This document shows positions 35,837 to 48,400 of a stretch of 64,000 nucleotides of DNA, one piece after another. The translations under genes and the position numbers were made by a program. The notes under the pieces were generated by a model, which was not told the origin of the DNA, ran no database searches, and was given only the letters and a program-made list of their open reading frames with translations. This DNA comes from Ustulina deusta (lineage: Eukaryota; Ascomycota; Sordariomycetes; Xylariales; Xylariaceae), in contig JAJNNX010000002.1 of assembly GCA_023159155.1 (NCBI GenBank), positions 744,001 to 808,000 on the forward strand, read 5' to 3'. Position 1 is the first letter of the stretch, and each line of letters starts with the position of its first letter.

Positions 35837-37116
35837 CTATTTGCTGGTTAGGCGTTGTATCTCTTCTAGGTAGAATTTTAGATCATCTGGCTTCACAAGG
35901 GGCGTGATGCCATGCCCAAGATTGGCGATCCAGCCCCCCTTGCCGCCTCCGAAGCCTTCGACCATTAGCTTTACAGTCTCTGATATGGATTCCCTCGAGC
36001 CATAGAGAACACCGGGGTCTGCATTTCCTTGGAATACAATTTTGCGATCGCCCCGAATCTTTACTGCGTTAGCTGGTTCTACAAGCCAGTCTAGCCCTAC
36101 CACATTGTATCCTAAGTTGCAAACAGAGTCAAGCGACTGATTTGCCCCTTTAGGGAACACAATCATGGGAACAATATCTAAGCCCATCTCCTTCAGCTTG
36201 CTGGGCAGCTTCTGAGCGATATAGGCAAGGTAAGGTTCGCTGAACTTTTTGAACGTTGCGGGCGATAGCTCCCCAGCCCATGAGTCGAAGACTTGGATCA
36301 TCTAATATCCCATGTTAGCTGAGATCACCCATGGGTCCCCTGTATAATTCGTACCTGGGCTCCGGCTTGGACTTGCAGTGCGAGATACTCAACACAGATC
36401 TCAGATATCTTCTGCAGCATGGCACACGTCTCATCTGGGTACTTGTATATCCATTTTTTGCTCTCGATAAACAGTTTCGTACCACCACCCTCTACCATGT
36501 AACAGAACAGGGTCCACGGCGCCCCGCAAAACCCAATTAGTGGCACGCGGCCGTCTAGCTTCTTCCTTGTCAGTGTGATAGCTCTGTATACGTAGTCAAG
36601 CTCGGCTGCGACGTCAACATCCTTGTTGAGGACTTTGGGGTACTGGCCATCGTCGGGGGACCTTAAAGGATCGGGAAAATGCGGGCCCTTTTTGTCGACC
36701 ATTTCGACGACCATACCCATAGCCTGCGGGACAACGAGGATATCGGAGAAGATGATGGAGGCATCGAGGAGACCAGCGAAGCGCTCAATAGGCTGTAGCG
36801 TCAGGGTCGAGGCGACCTCGGGATCGCGACAGCATTCGAAGAAGTCGCGCGTGCCTTTGGCTTCATGGTATTCGGGAAGATAGCGGCCAGCTTCGCGGTT
36901 GTTAGCCAGACAGATATCTCGCAATGATGCGGCTCAGTTGGCGATAAAGTGGCGGGGGTTATACCTTGTCTCATGATCCAGATCGGCGCTCGTTCAACAT
37001 TTTGACCTGCGGCCACACTCAGCGACAGCTTGGGCCATTCAAAGTACTTGGGGTGACGCACCCCAGGCTGTCCTTAGGACTAAATCGTTCTTCAAGGGAG
37101 GGAAATCGTGGGCCAT
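35837..37116 (-). CDS. HEM12: Uroporphyrinogen decarboxylase
   Basis: Haem synthesis enzyme that removes four acetate carboxyls from uroporphyrinogen III to give coproporphyrinogen III; cytosolic. Exons 37116-37062, 37006-36965, 36890-36355 and 36301-35837 give 365 residues, the usual length. The first family signature, [16 protein letters not shown], begins near residue 25 and is assembled from exons 2 and 3; the second, [10 protein letters not shown], lies in exon 3. The substrate-pocket region [12 protein letters not shown], then [31 protein letters not shown] and NLGHGITP are all present. The first two exons are short (55 and 42 nt). The gene is head to head with the 37650 gene and tail to tail with the GNAT gene. 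Confidence 0.96.
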
Positions 37117-37649
37117 GGTGCGGGAATGGCCTTGAGTTTTACTCGGAGGGCCTCGGTTGAAGAGAAAATTATTATGATATAGATAGTAGGTAGCACTCAA
37201 GCTCCCCGCTGCGGATGGAGAAGGGTCCAATAATATGGACCTGACCTAGTGGGATGGACCCCTGCTCAAAGTCAAGCCACCTGTCGAGGTCTGTCGACAA
37301 ATAAGCCTGGGCCACAATCTCCCAGCCACACCACAAGCCTGAACCTACCTATCTAACCTATGTAGGTTACTAGTCTAGACCAGATACTTACACTACATAA
37401 CTAGGTAGGTTAGTTCTACCTATCTGGGTTGCTGCATTCGGACTTAGAAGCGTCCTTGGAGCTCGCTTTCTGCTGATGTTGAAGACTGGCTTGCACGCCC
37501 ACAGATGAACATTTCCTGCTACCGTCTCTCCAATGGTCTCATAAGACCCTTACCTTCTGCGCCATACATTCAATGGCACCTCTGAAGCCACCAAGACCGA
37601 AATAACTTGCTTGGAGGGAGGAATTGCCCTCTATAAAAGGCGCGCGTCC
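37117..37649. promoter_or_regulatory. Shared divergent promoter of HEM12 and the 37650 gene
   Basis: The start codons of two divergent genes are 533 bp apart. The segment contains TAGGTAGGT-type repeats (about 37340-37425) and a TATAAAA at 37632-37638, only 12 bp before the first in-frame ATG of the plus-strand gene. That is too close for a normal TATA box serving that ATG. Confidence 0.45.
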
Positions 37650-39734
37650 ATGGCCGTGTCGCCAAGCTCGCAATGTTACCAAGCCGCTCGTCGCCACTTA
37701 CGGCCTCATTATGACAGCATATGGGTGCCAGACAGCTTGCTTGCATCCGCTTTCGAGCGATATGCTGCGACGTTTCGGACAGGTGCGCGCTATGGATCCT
37801 CCGTCCCCGGGCCGATGGAGCATAGGAAACGGTTGGCAAAAAGACATATGGGGGAATTACACTTTGGACAGTCACATTCGGCCGCACCGATATGGGAATT
37901 AGCAGGCGCGGTAGATCTGACCCAGTGGAAATGGACACCCCCGACGCCCTCTGACGCAAGAAGCCGACAAAACGTGAATACTACAGAGCCGCGAACACTT
38001 TCGCATGCTGCGTTGAGCTTCTTGCGACCACTTTCCTCTCCACATACCGATGCTGCAGATGATCGCCATAAACTCGGTCAAAAACCGTTGCCACCAGACG
38101 TGATATTGAATGGAGTGGCAGAGCCATTGCCGCCGCTCTCATGGGATGCTAATAGCACTCCCCTCAATGTCATTGACGCAGCTTTGGATTCACTATCTTG
38201 GGATAAGTGGGATGGTGTCGGATCTCTCTTCTCCAAGTTCTGCGAGAGCTGGCAGCAAGCTTTGGCTGAAGGGCTGTTTCATGGTGAGGCGATCGGCAAG
38301 GTTCTGATGGGCATTACCGAACGCTTGAGCGTCGAATCTGTTGATGCCTATGGCTCTAGGACGGTTGACCGACTCAAATTGCTTCTTCTTGATGCAACGA
38401 TAGAAGGCATCTCTAAGAGGGGAACCGACAAAACTACATCCTTCGACCACGTTGCGTGGAGTAGCATTCTTCATGCGGTGAGCACAATTCGGATGAACAC
38501 TATACGCGTTTTTACAAAGGCTGTTGCTTGTGTTCCTGAGCCATCCCTAAAGGCGGTTTCGCCAGGCATTCTAGAAAACTTGGATGCTTTTTTCAATGCT
38601 CTAGGACGAGCTACTACGGGGCGGCCAACTCTAGTTCGACAGACTGCAAAGATGGCCGTACCTATGAAGAGTCTCGGAGAGCCTGAACTTCGCTTCGTCT
38701 TGGACGATGCCACTAAAAAGGTCCTAGAGTACAGGAGTGTCGACGGGGTGAATTATTCAGACGTCCGCTTCAGTTGGCTCCTGCTTCTTGCGCGGCTACC
38801 AGGTGTAGACGAAGAGTATCTAGCCCAAGCCTGTATGGCTCTGGAAGCTGGCCCGGCTGCTGAACCTCTGACAGACTCCGAGATCTGCCAGCTCCTTTTG
38901 GTGTGGGCTCATAGCCAAGCCCCCCTCGATCAATATGCAGAGCTGTGCGAAGTTTCGAAGTATGACAATATGAAGAGCTATTTTGTGCTGGGTGTTTTGT
39001 TATGGAAGACTCGCCAATTTTATCGTGCTAGACATTTCAGCAAGTTTCTGTATGCTATTGGCCGGGAGACTCGCATTGGTTTATTAGCGAAAGGAGCCTC
39101 TCATTTCCGTCGAAGTGGGCCCGCCCGGCTGATACCCATGGCATTAGGAATGGGAAAGCCACGGGCGGCTATCGATATTTTCTGTCTCTATGAAGAGAGC
39201 CAGAGATGTAAATCGCCTTTCTGGCAATCTCAATTTGGCTTTAGAGCATTAAAGATTCTTACCTGGGTGCCTAACTTCGACCATAGAAAGCTTTGGAAGT
39301 CACTCAAAATCATACCAGGTCAACAACTCGAGGCTTTGATTCAGCGACGCCGACTTAAGGGGATCGGCCAAAACGAAATCCCCAAAATAGCAGCAGTCGG
39401 CATTGTCACTGGGCTGTCGCCACACCTCACGCACCGAAAAGCGGTATCCTTGATGATGAATTGCTATCTCAACCTACAAAGGCACAATACTAAACTCCCT
39501 CGCTCCTTTTTGCGGGCTCTCATCCACAACACCGCGAGGCATCTTATAGATGGCCAACCAGGAATTAGTTCGCGACTGCGGTATATTCTGTATATCATCC
39601 AACAACAAGCGGGCCAGGAAGAAGCCCAACGCATAGCAACAGCGATGCAAGAGCTGAGGAAGTCCAACCTTGACAAATACCTGCATGAAATGGATCCGGA
39701 CCGCTCAGGCGTGGCAAGGCTTAACCCACGATAG
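37650..39734 (+). CDS. Uncharacterised 694-residue protein, possibly helical-repeat
   Basis: Single-exon gene. I do not recognise the family. The body is rich in predicted helix-forming stretches of TPR/PPR-like character (for example WSSILHAVSTIRMNTIRVF and ARHFSKFLYAIGRETRIGLL), and the basic C-terminal third includes RLRYILYIIQQQAGQEEAQ. The N-terminus (MAVSPSSQCYQAARRHLRPH) is basic with little acid and could be a mitochondrial presequence; a role in mitochondrial RNA or translation is only a guess. ATG 37650 is the first in-frame ATG. A TATA-like element directly upstream makes a later start at 37815 (MEHRKRLAKRHMG) possible. Confidence 0.8.
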   Translation: MAVSPSSQCYQAARRHLRPHYDSIWVPDSLLASAFERYAATFRTGARYGSSVPGPMEHRKRLAKRHMGELHFGQSHSAAPIWELAGAVDLTQWKWTPPTPSDARSRQNVNTTEPRTLSHAALSFLRPLSSPHTDAADDRHKLGQKPLPPDVILNGVAEPLPPLSWDANSTPLNVIDAALDSLSWDKWDGVGSLFSKFCESWQQALAEGLFHGEAIGKVLMGITERLSVESVDAYGSRTVDRLKLLLLDATIEGISKRGTDKTTSFDHVAWSSILHAVSTIRMNTIRVFTKAVACVPEPSLKAVSPGILENLDAFFNALGRATTGRPTLVRQTAKMAVPMKSLGEPELRFVLDDATKKVLEYRSVDGVNYSDVRFSWLLLLARLPGVDEEYLAQACMALEAGPAAEPLTDSEICQLLLVWAHSQAPLDQYAELCEVSKYDNMKSYFVLGVLLWKTRQFYRARHFSKFLYAIGRETRIGLLAKGASHFRRSGPARLIPMALGMGKPRAAIDIFCLYEESQRCKSPFWQSQFGFRALKILTWVPNFDHRKLWKSLKIIPGQQLEALIQRRRLKGIGQNEIPKIAAVGIVTGLSPHLTHRKAVSLMMNCYLNLQRHNTKLPRSFLRALIHNTARHLIDGQPGISSRLRYILYIIQQQAGQEEAQRIATAMQELRKSNLDKYLHEMDPDRSGVARLNPR

Positions 39735-41383
39735 TTCTGCTCATGTATATAGCAATCGAATGTAATAAGCAATAACGAACCCTGGGCTTCAGTAGATTGC
39801 CCTACCCGGTTTTGGGGACAATCGGACGCTGGGCCAAATTGGCCGTACAAGAGTAATGACTAGTGTCCAACAGCTGGGTGCTTGCTAAGACGAGGGACTT
39901 TGACGTGGTACTTGGTTACACAACGGTCGGGTCTCTGGACAATCGATCCCCCTGGCCCACCGCACAAGCTCCCAGACAACTCGAAGTGGAGGTAGACTGA
40001 CTTTATCTCGATCCGGTACAACAGGCCCCGCGATGTGAGACACAAATGATTTCGAGGACTGTCGCCCTGTGAACCACACCGTCGGGCGTCGCGTTCGCAC
40101 TCCCTCGGCCTGATTGCCTGCTATTCAACAGGGCCACCCAGTCCGTGATATAGCCATTGGTCTTTGACCGCCATTGCAGTCCCAGAGAGATGATCCTCTG
40201 CCAGCCTTTTGCGGGAGAAGCCGGGTAGTCGAAGGCGACTATGAGGTTGCCATCAGGGCTTTTGTGTAGCGAGTGGCTGCGAACGGGCAGCCACACCACA
40301 GGATCGACTCTGCTGACTCTCGTCACTGACAGACAACCGTCTTTCATTGTCTCCTGCCGGCGTTTGCCGGCCTCTCTTCTGGTATTTCGCGCTCGCTCTG
40401 TCCCAGCAGCAAATAGGGCAAACCCCTTCCGTGTTACCACGAACCCGGGGAGGCCACTCGCAGCAGCAATGCACCACCGTAGTACCGCAGTACCGCAATG
40501 CCGCAGTACCAGTAGATTTGAGGGGCAGGGGGGGAGTTCCGGCCTTCTAGTTGTCGCCCGCCCGCCCAGTGAGAAGTGTACTGACCTAGTAATAAGCTGA
40601 CAGTGCTGGCGTTCGGCGTGCCCTAGCACCTCATTATGTTCCCGACAATGGCCGTTCGCTAGCGCCTCGTGTCTCACTCCGGTTGACATGCTGCCCTCAT
40701 TCAACTTTGAAGATGAGAATGGTTGTATTGGCAGAGCGAGGGAGAGTGCGCACTACACTCCTCTGAACTTGAAACTCTGGCCAGCATCGTCATCAAAGTA
40801 ACCAACCAGCTGTCAAATGCCACACCGATGCTGATGAGCGTGTATTTCTGCAGAGCTAAGCAAGGGGATCACTGGTATTACCTCAACCAAGGCCCCGTCG
40901 GTGCACTCCGGGATCAACGCACTGATCCCTCGTTTTATAAGGACAGGCTACCTTGTTTTGCTGTATGTCTGGATTGTCTTTATATACCTGGGGACATACA
41001 ACGACCAACATGTTCTCTCCTGCCACTTCTAACCCGTAGAATTTACGTCCGTATTTCCGCTCTGAAGCAAGAAGACATATATTATTAACTATTTAAGCTT
41101 GGGTGGGTTATTACTCGTATTAATTTCACCGGTACCGTCCCGCTGGATTCGTACGCGCTAGATCTTGTTGGCGGAGCGAGATCTTAACCTGAGATGAGAT
41201 CAAGGAGAGGGGAAAAGGAGCAGCCTATGGGAGCAACAGGGACAACGCCATCCAAACCTCTCTGCAAAGCATAACACGGACGGCATCAAGCAGCAGAAGT
41301 GGGAGCGGAAACAGCTGAAGCGAGAGCAGTGTGGGTGCATTATTTCAGCACGGGAACGAGAAACGAGGCGAATAATAGTCAAC
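39735..41383. other. Intergenic region
   Basis: About 1.65 kb between the 37650 gene and the Zn2Cys6 gene. A 233-codon open frame on the minus strand (40003-40704) lies in a locally GC-rich part but shows no domain and overlaps open frames on the other strand, so it is not called. Confidence 0.45.
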
Positions 41384-44300
41384 ATGGACCATATGGCGAA
41401 TAGCAGAGAATCTGGATCGACTTCACGGCCGAGTGTCCAAACCAAACCTATTCGGCGGCGCAACCGCATGATCAATTCTTGTTTAGAGGTGAGTGGAAAT
41501 CTACCACATACTCCATTCCATCCCACGGACCTGGTATTGCGTCCATTGCACAGCATATAGTTCGTTCTTCATCATCACTCTCCCCTTTCTCAAGCAGATC
41601 AACTCACGAGTACTTCGTATTATCTCAACCCTATGTGAAATAATCTTTAACATTAACTCCCAAATTTCAGTGCAGAAAGCGCAAACTTAAATGCAGCAAG
41701 ACATCGCCGACATGCACCAACTGTGACAAGGCCTCACGGGACTGCCTATACATTGGGCCCCGCCTGGATGAAGCCAGCCAGATGCGCCTTGCCGAGATCA
41801 AGGAGAAGCAGGGTACTCTAGAGCGTCAATTAGAGCGTGATGTAGCCAAGTCCACTACTTCCAAGAGCACCTTGCAACAGCGCATTCTCGCTGATGAAGT
41901 CGAGGATGACTACGATGATGAGCGTGATCTGGAGGCAACCCCACTTGTCGCGCTCGATCTGACGTACGAGGATGATGCGGATGGAGGCGCGGACGATATG
42001 ATCGATCTCGGCATCCAAATTGGAAAGATGCGCATTACCGAGAGAATAGGTGGCCTCTCTAGACCCCGATTATCTGAAGAGGTATGTCCTCTAAGTAGCC
42101 CCCATATCTTCGAGATACATGGTGTTCTGACATAAATGTTATCTAGATATTAGCTGGTATCGCGCAGCATACTGGGGGCCACCCGCCTCAGTCTCACGGG
42201 AGCCAGATGCTCGCATTTGAGGATATCCCGGATGGCATGTCGGACGCGTCACTGCCTGACTTCTTGAAGCCGACAAACCAGCACATAGTTCCCACCGGTG
42301 GCTTCTTTTTTGGCCAAGTCGGCGAGCCACCTAACATTCTGCAGTTTCTGCCATACCGGCATGTTGCGGACCGTCTTGTTACCCAGTACTTCCGCGCGGT
42401 CCATCCCATAGCGCCTTGCTCGCACCGGTCCTCGCTGGAGGGCGCGTATGCCACTTTCTGGGAGGAGATTACCGCGGGCTTCGAGCCACGACCTTCCACG
42501 CAGGCTATTATCTTCGCAACTATGTTCAGTGGCATCATTAGTATGAATGAGGACGTCGTATTCCACGAGCTGGGTGGTTATCCCAAGGCAAATTGGGTTG
42601 CGAGCCTCAAGATGGGCACTGAAACGGCTCTCAGTAAAGCTAATTTCTTGCGAACCACAAGAGTAGAAACGATACAGGCGTTTATCATATACATGGTGAG
42701 CTGGCTTGTTTTTACATGCGTTCAGCCGGCGTTGAAACTAACATGATGGAACACAGATACCTATATGTAGAGCAGAGGTGTCACGAGCTCACTCGGTCCT
42801 CGTGGGCGCTGCCGTTCGCATGGCTGAGTGCATGGGCCTGCACCGCGACGGCGAAACCTATGGGTTGACGCCATTGGAGACACACGTTCGTCGTCTCGTC
42901 TGGCATCAGCTCTGCTTCCTTGACATCCGGACGTGCGAGGCACAGGGTCCGAAGCCCGTGATTCGCCGAGAGGACTATGACACGAAGCTGCCTGTGAACT
43001 GCGACGAGGAGGAACTGATGACGACGGTCGGTGCGCCACCACCAGAGCCGTCGGATTCATGGACGGTTAATACGTTGCCGCTGATTCGGTTCGAGATTAA
43101 CGAGATGATGCGTGCCGTCTGGGTGGACCGACGGCGGCTCGAGACTAGGCGCACGACACTGACTGCCGTGCTGACCAAGATCGAGAACTTCCGGCGACGC
43201 ATGTCGGAGAAATACGACCCTTTACTCGACGTATCGTTGCCACAACAGCGCTACGCCAAGTGCATCATGTATCTGCTGACATACCGGCTGCATATCATGG
43301 TTCTACACCCGTACTATGCAAACGCATTGCACCCAATGCCACCGCGATTAAGCCACCTGCTCATCACCTCGGGCATAATGGTGATTGAGCTGGCCATCCA
43401 ACTAGAAACCAACCTATTATTCCAGGACTGGGCGTGGTACATGGGTGCCTACTTCCAGTACCAGATCGCGATACTGCTAGCTACTGAAGTATACTTTCGT
43501 CCCCAGAGCCGTGAGGCCGACCGTATTTGGTCATGTCTCGACTATGTCTTTGGTTTAGACCGCAAGCTGCCCCCCGAAACCAAGTGCACGCACCTATTGA
43601 GCGAGATATCGAGTCGCACCGCTGTGTACATGCGCAAACGTAAAATGCGCGGCCCGAGCACCACTGCTCGAGCGACCGTCTCGGCCAATGCGGTCGCAGG
43701 CACCAGTCCGTCGCCGCCTGGCCATCATTCTCAACACCAAGCGAGACAACAGCAACCAGTGCGGGTACTTCATCAACAACAACAACATCGGCACTCGAGC
43801 ACTGGTGTAAGTCACATGCCACCCTGTGGTAGTGGAAGTGGCGGCGCGAAGGCGGAGCAAAGCTATGCACCACCGCAAATCCCCACAGGGTTATCGACGA
43901 TGCCTTCACAACCACAGATGGTCTTCGCGGGTGTATCGGATGGACAAGTCCTCTGGAGCCTGCCGCCAAACGCAGGGAGCCCGCACGGCAGTGACTCGTC
44001 GAGTCTCGCGGCGCCCATAGGAGGGACGGTGGCGGCAGCAGCAGGAGCAACAGCAGCTAGCGGGAGTACTTCAGCAGCAGCAGTTGTTGGTGTTGGTGGC
44101 GCTCTTGGTTCAAATATACCACAGGGGAACATCATGGATAGCATAGATTGGGTAAGTAACTGATCTTCACCCGTGTCGTCCGGGGGGGAGGGGAAAGGGA
44201 GGGGGGGAGTTAGTTAGTCCGAGTATATGAAATTGGTCACAAGTTTCTTTTTTTTTCCCTCCTTCTTTCATGGCATACTGACGGCAGCTTCTGGTAGGAC

Positions 44301-44390
44301 ACCATGTACTCGCTATTCCCCAACGATACGCAGACGGGTGAACTCTCTATTCAGGGATACCATGATCCAAATTTCGGCGTTGTGAATTGA
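41384..44390 (+). CDS. Zn2Cys6 transcription factor with fungal-specific regulatory domain
   Basis: Nuclear DNA-binding regulator. Exons 41384-41488, 41671-42081, 42147-42695, 42757-44151 and 44298-44390 give 850 residues. The zinc cluster has cysteines near 33, 36, 43, 50, 53 and 60 (CLECRKRKLKCSKTSPTC, TNC, DC), and the first intron cuts it after the second residue of the first loop. A Leu/Glu-rich stretch (LAEIKEKQGTLERQLERDV) just after is a likely dimerising coiled coil, followed by an acidic segment. The middle-homology regulatory domain covers about 200-620, with VTQYFRAVHPIAPCSHRSS, VGAAVRMAECMGLHRDG and RRLVWHQLCFLDIRT. The C-terminal part has Gln/His-rich and Ala/Gly runs and ends with the short exon 5 segment DTMYSLFPNDTQTGELSIQG, possibly an activation tail. 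The regulated genes are not evident from the neighbours. Confidence 0.92.
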
Positions 44391-44603
44391 GGCCGTTGAT
44401 AAAAAGAGAATGAATGAATTAAACAAATCTTTGGATACTCACTCCTTCCCCTAGCGCTCGCCCTCGTTTATCGCTTTTGCAAAAAAAAGTTATACCCTCT
44501 GTCGCATCTCGCTCCGCTCCTTGCAGCTCGTTTCCGGGCTCTTTCGTTCGCTTCGCCTCATACCCAAGGCTTGAGAGTATGATATTCCATTTGAAGAGTT
44601 CCT

Positions 44604-44637
<34 letters not shown>
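44604..44637. repeat. CTGT microsatellite
   Basis: About eight tandem TGTC units with one TTTG interruption, in the 3' flank of the Zn2Cys6 gene. Confidence 0.85.
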
Positions 44638-45345
44638 GCCTGGCTCTATTTATCTCACCACCTAGGGTTTCTCTCCTTGTCTCTCGTTATTCCTTCCTTA
44701 GGTATACAGGCGAATGGGCGTATCTCTTCCTTCCTAGAGTATGGGTCTCGCACATGCACATGACCACCTAGTACTCCTCTCAAGAGACAAAATTCCGCTG
44801 AAGATCAATATTTGGGGAAGGGAAGGCTTCGGCATGGGCCAATTAGGAGATTTGAAAAGATCGATGTACTGTATCGCCTCGCTCGCTAGGATGAAAGCTA
44901 GAAGATTAAAGTAAAGTGAGGTGGGTTTATATTAGATAGGTCTGCTTGTGGCGTTATCCTTGGTGTGCTGTCAGAAAGGCTAGGTACAAGTTATTAAACC
45001 TTAGTTCCCCATTGCATCCGCTGACTTAAGTCTTCGTTGTTTATCTCCTGTTATTGCTCTCCGATCGCTACCTCACCGATCACATGGAAAGAATATGGCG
45101 ATGAGCAAGGGAACAACGCACCTTCCCAGGCCGAAACTGAAAATCCATTTTTTCGAACAAAGTACAAATGTGACCAAAGGTCCTTGTCGTAGCTCATAAT
45201 AATCCTGATGCTCCCAAAAACCAAGAGGACATGCAAGGGCTAGAGTGAAGTAGAGGGAATAAAACGCATCCTTCAACCCCGCCCAGGTATCAATCAACCA
45301 AACGCCAGCCATACACCAGCACCATTTTGAGAAGAAACGGAAGTC

Positions 45346-45360
45346 AAAAAAAAAAAAAAA
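45346..45360. repeat. Run of 15 A
   Basis: Homopolymer about 90 bp downstream of the leashin-like stop codon; on the coding strand it is a T run that could lie in the 3' UTR. Confidence 0.7.
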
Positions 45361-45451
45361 GACCCGGAAATTCAAAATGCATCCGTATTTTGCTGTCATA
45401 ACTGATTCTTTTATTTTTTCTACTATGCTCTTGGCAAGTCCGTCACGCCTC

Positions 45452-48400
45452 CTAGACATAGTCAGGGGTCAAAGGGGTATCCTGCATGTTCACCGACACG
45501 TTTGAGTGCCCCCCATAATTTGACAAAGAAACGCCTCCAGCGTCGGATGATGGCGTCACCATCCTAATGGTAGAACGTCGCAGTTTCGCAACAAGTACTT
45601 GGGCGGGAGAGACGACGATCTCATCGTCGCCGATGCCATTATCATCGCCCTTCTTGACAACGAGGGGGAAGAGTACGCAGCGAACAATGGCGCCCTGGGC
45701 CTCGTATGCTTCATTGGTAGTGGATGAATCACCGGATCGCTCGTTCATGAGCGCTGCATTGAAGGTGACGGTCTGTGTAAGTTCACCATTGGCGTCATAC
45801 TCCGGTTGTAGTGGCGGGAGCATCATATACTCTGCCCGCTGGGTGCGCATCTCGATTGATAAGTCAACAGCCTCGCGCATGACGCGACGTAGTTGGGATT
45901 GTATTTGAGCCTCCAAGTTGGAAGGAGGCGGTAGGATTATAGACAGTGTTTGAAGAATGGCTTGCACCACTGCCTCGGTATCTTGATTGCGCTGGTCGCC
46001 AAAGGCAGGGCGCCTGGATAGGAGAGTTAGGGTTATGGCGCGCCACTGGCGGACAGCATGGGGCGGCCCAACGTCGGTTAGAAGCTTCTCGAGAGACTTC
46101 AGCTTCTGTCTCTGTTCTCGGTCCATGCCGAAAAGATAGCGGGTAAAGACAAACTCCCAAATCATGTTCATGGTCATGGACATGAAAATGTCACGACGTG
46201 CAACTCGATCGCTCAGATAGTCATCGACGTCAGATCCATCTAATATCGTGTTATCGAGCCTGTCGATGATCTTCTCGTCGTTGATCTCGCTCGTCAGCCG
46301 GCAAGCCCGCATGTCGGAGAATTTAGAGAAGCGGAGAACCCATTGTTGCACGTGCGAGCAGAGCTGTTGACATCGGTGATCGAAGTGATCCTCATCCTTG
46401 AGGCGGAGGAAGTCGGCATCAGGAGGTTTGGCCGCAAGGATCTGCTGCTTCATCTCCCGAATCTGCTCCTTGGTGGCTTCCAGTTGGTTGCGGAGCTCTT
46501 GGATCTCGGCATCTTTCGCTTGCAGAGTCTGGGTGTATTGGTCTTTCGCGCCGCGATGTTTTTCCAACTCACGAGCGGTTGTGGTGTGCTGTGATTCGAG
46601 TCGGGTGTACTTTTCGTTGTGCTGCAGAGCGAGGAGACTGTTGGCGCTCTGCAAACCCTCGTTTACCTCGGTTAGTCGGGTGACCTCGTTTTGTAGCCAC
46701 TGTAGCGAGGCTTTGAGGTTCTCGATTTCAGCGTCACGGTCGGTGATGGCCGATGTGTTGCGGTAGTTCATACTCTGTTCGGCCTTGGCTCGGGCATCGG
46801 CAAGGGCGCGATTTTCGGCGAGAAGCTGTTCGACTCTGGACTCAAGCTCGAGGACCTGCATGCTCTGTCGGCGACGCATGCTGGGGGGTCGTGTTGGTGA
46901 CCGCGGGGACCCGATGCGGCCCTCGCCATAGCCATCCTGGATGAGGCACTTGGTTAGTATTCGTCTGTACTTGTTGATGAACGAATGCATCAAATAGTCG
47001 GTTCATACTCGTCCCACGGCCGGACGGGAACAAGGGAACAGGCAAAGAAAAGGAGAGAAAAATCAAACACGGAACAAAGGGGGAGGGCAGAGCCAGATGT
47101 GCGGACTTACATAGACGTCGGTCATGTCCTTGGTGCGGACACGGCCCTCGTTGGCAATGGGAGTGGTGTTGCTGGGGAGAGCATGGCGGTCAGAAGAAGC
47201 CTCTCTGGCGGTGTCTCGGTCTCCATCTCTTTCCTTGACCGGGTCTTTGGCCCTGGTGGAGCCCGAGAGGCTGGGGGTGGAGGAGCTATTGTGGCTCAGG
47301 GATCTCAGGTCGCCGCTCATTCGTCGATCGACCCTGCGCAGAGGTGGGGTGTTGGCGCCTGACCGCACGCTACGGAAGCTGTGGATACTGCGGACGCTGT
47401 TGCTGCCTGGACTGTCAGGCCGAAACCTGGATAGCTCGGGCGTGCGCAGCCGTGAGATGCTCACGCTAGACGTTGATCGTTGAGCCACGTTTTCTATGCG
47501 GGGCGTCGTTTCTCGCTTGATGGCGCCGGGGTTGGTGTTGTCCGACACGCTTCGTTGTGTCTGGTGTTGCGGCGTAAACGGTTGCAAAGCTGCGCCCGCA
47601 CCTCTCGAGGCCGTGAGATCTGGATATTTTGTTGCCCGCTTCAGCGGTTCATCTTCAGTTGGCTTGTCTGGCGTAGTGCCTCGTTCCCATCCCCGGCCTT
47701 GGGTTGGGGTGCCCAGCTTCGGCGTTTCGTTGTCGAATAGGGACCGCCTTGAACGTCTCTCATGCGGTTGTGGTGTCTGTGAGCTGCTGTCTTTATCCAC
47801 AGGGCCTGAGGCGGTTCGTGTATGGCTTTCCTTGGAGCGGGCTATTTCTTCGCTAGGTCCCGGTGTCGTCGCCTCTGTCCAGCTACGCATGTGCACGCCA
47901 CTGTCGTGTTGGCCTGCGTCATCGAGACCGAGACTGTGTCGTTGCGGATTTGGAGAATCGGTTATGAACCCACTGTCTCTGTTTGCTTCCGATTCCACCT
48001 GGGTTTTGTCTTCAAGGCTGGATTGTAACTCTTTCTCAAGGTCCTCGTGAGTTTCCTCTTCAACAGGCGGTAAGCTTCGGCTGTAGTCTAACGCGCTTGG
48101 GGTCCGTGGCGGGGGAAGTGAAGGGAGATACGGCTCTTCGCGGAGGGGGGGCTGATGATGGGTTTCAAGTTGCTCTGACGTCTTCCGATCTAAACTGTCT
48201 TGCGCCTCAGCTGTGGTTGCTTCTTTTATCTGCTGGCCAGTTTCCTCAAAATTGGAGGCTCTTAAGAGCTCAGGTACTATCTCACAATCCCTTACTGAGC
48301 TCTCAACAATGATATCATCTATGCCGTGATCTTGATGGTGGGCGAGTTCAAGCACTTCCTCGCTTGCTGCTGGGTCTGCTATTTCTTGAGACGTTTTATT

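Larger units (their letters stand above)
44391..45451. other. Convergent intergenic region
   Basis: About 1.06 kb between the 3' ends of the Zn2Cys6 gene and the leashin-like gene. It holds a CTGT microsatellite and a run of 15 A. No gene is supported. Confidence 0.5.

Noticed and set aside
40003..40704. 233-codon open frame on the minus strand
   Set aside because: No domain, repeat or hydrophobic pattern; it overlaps open frames on the opposite strand in GC-rich DNA, so chance openness is likely.
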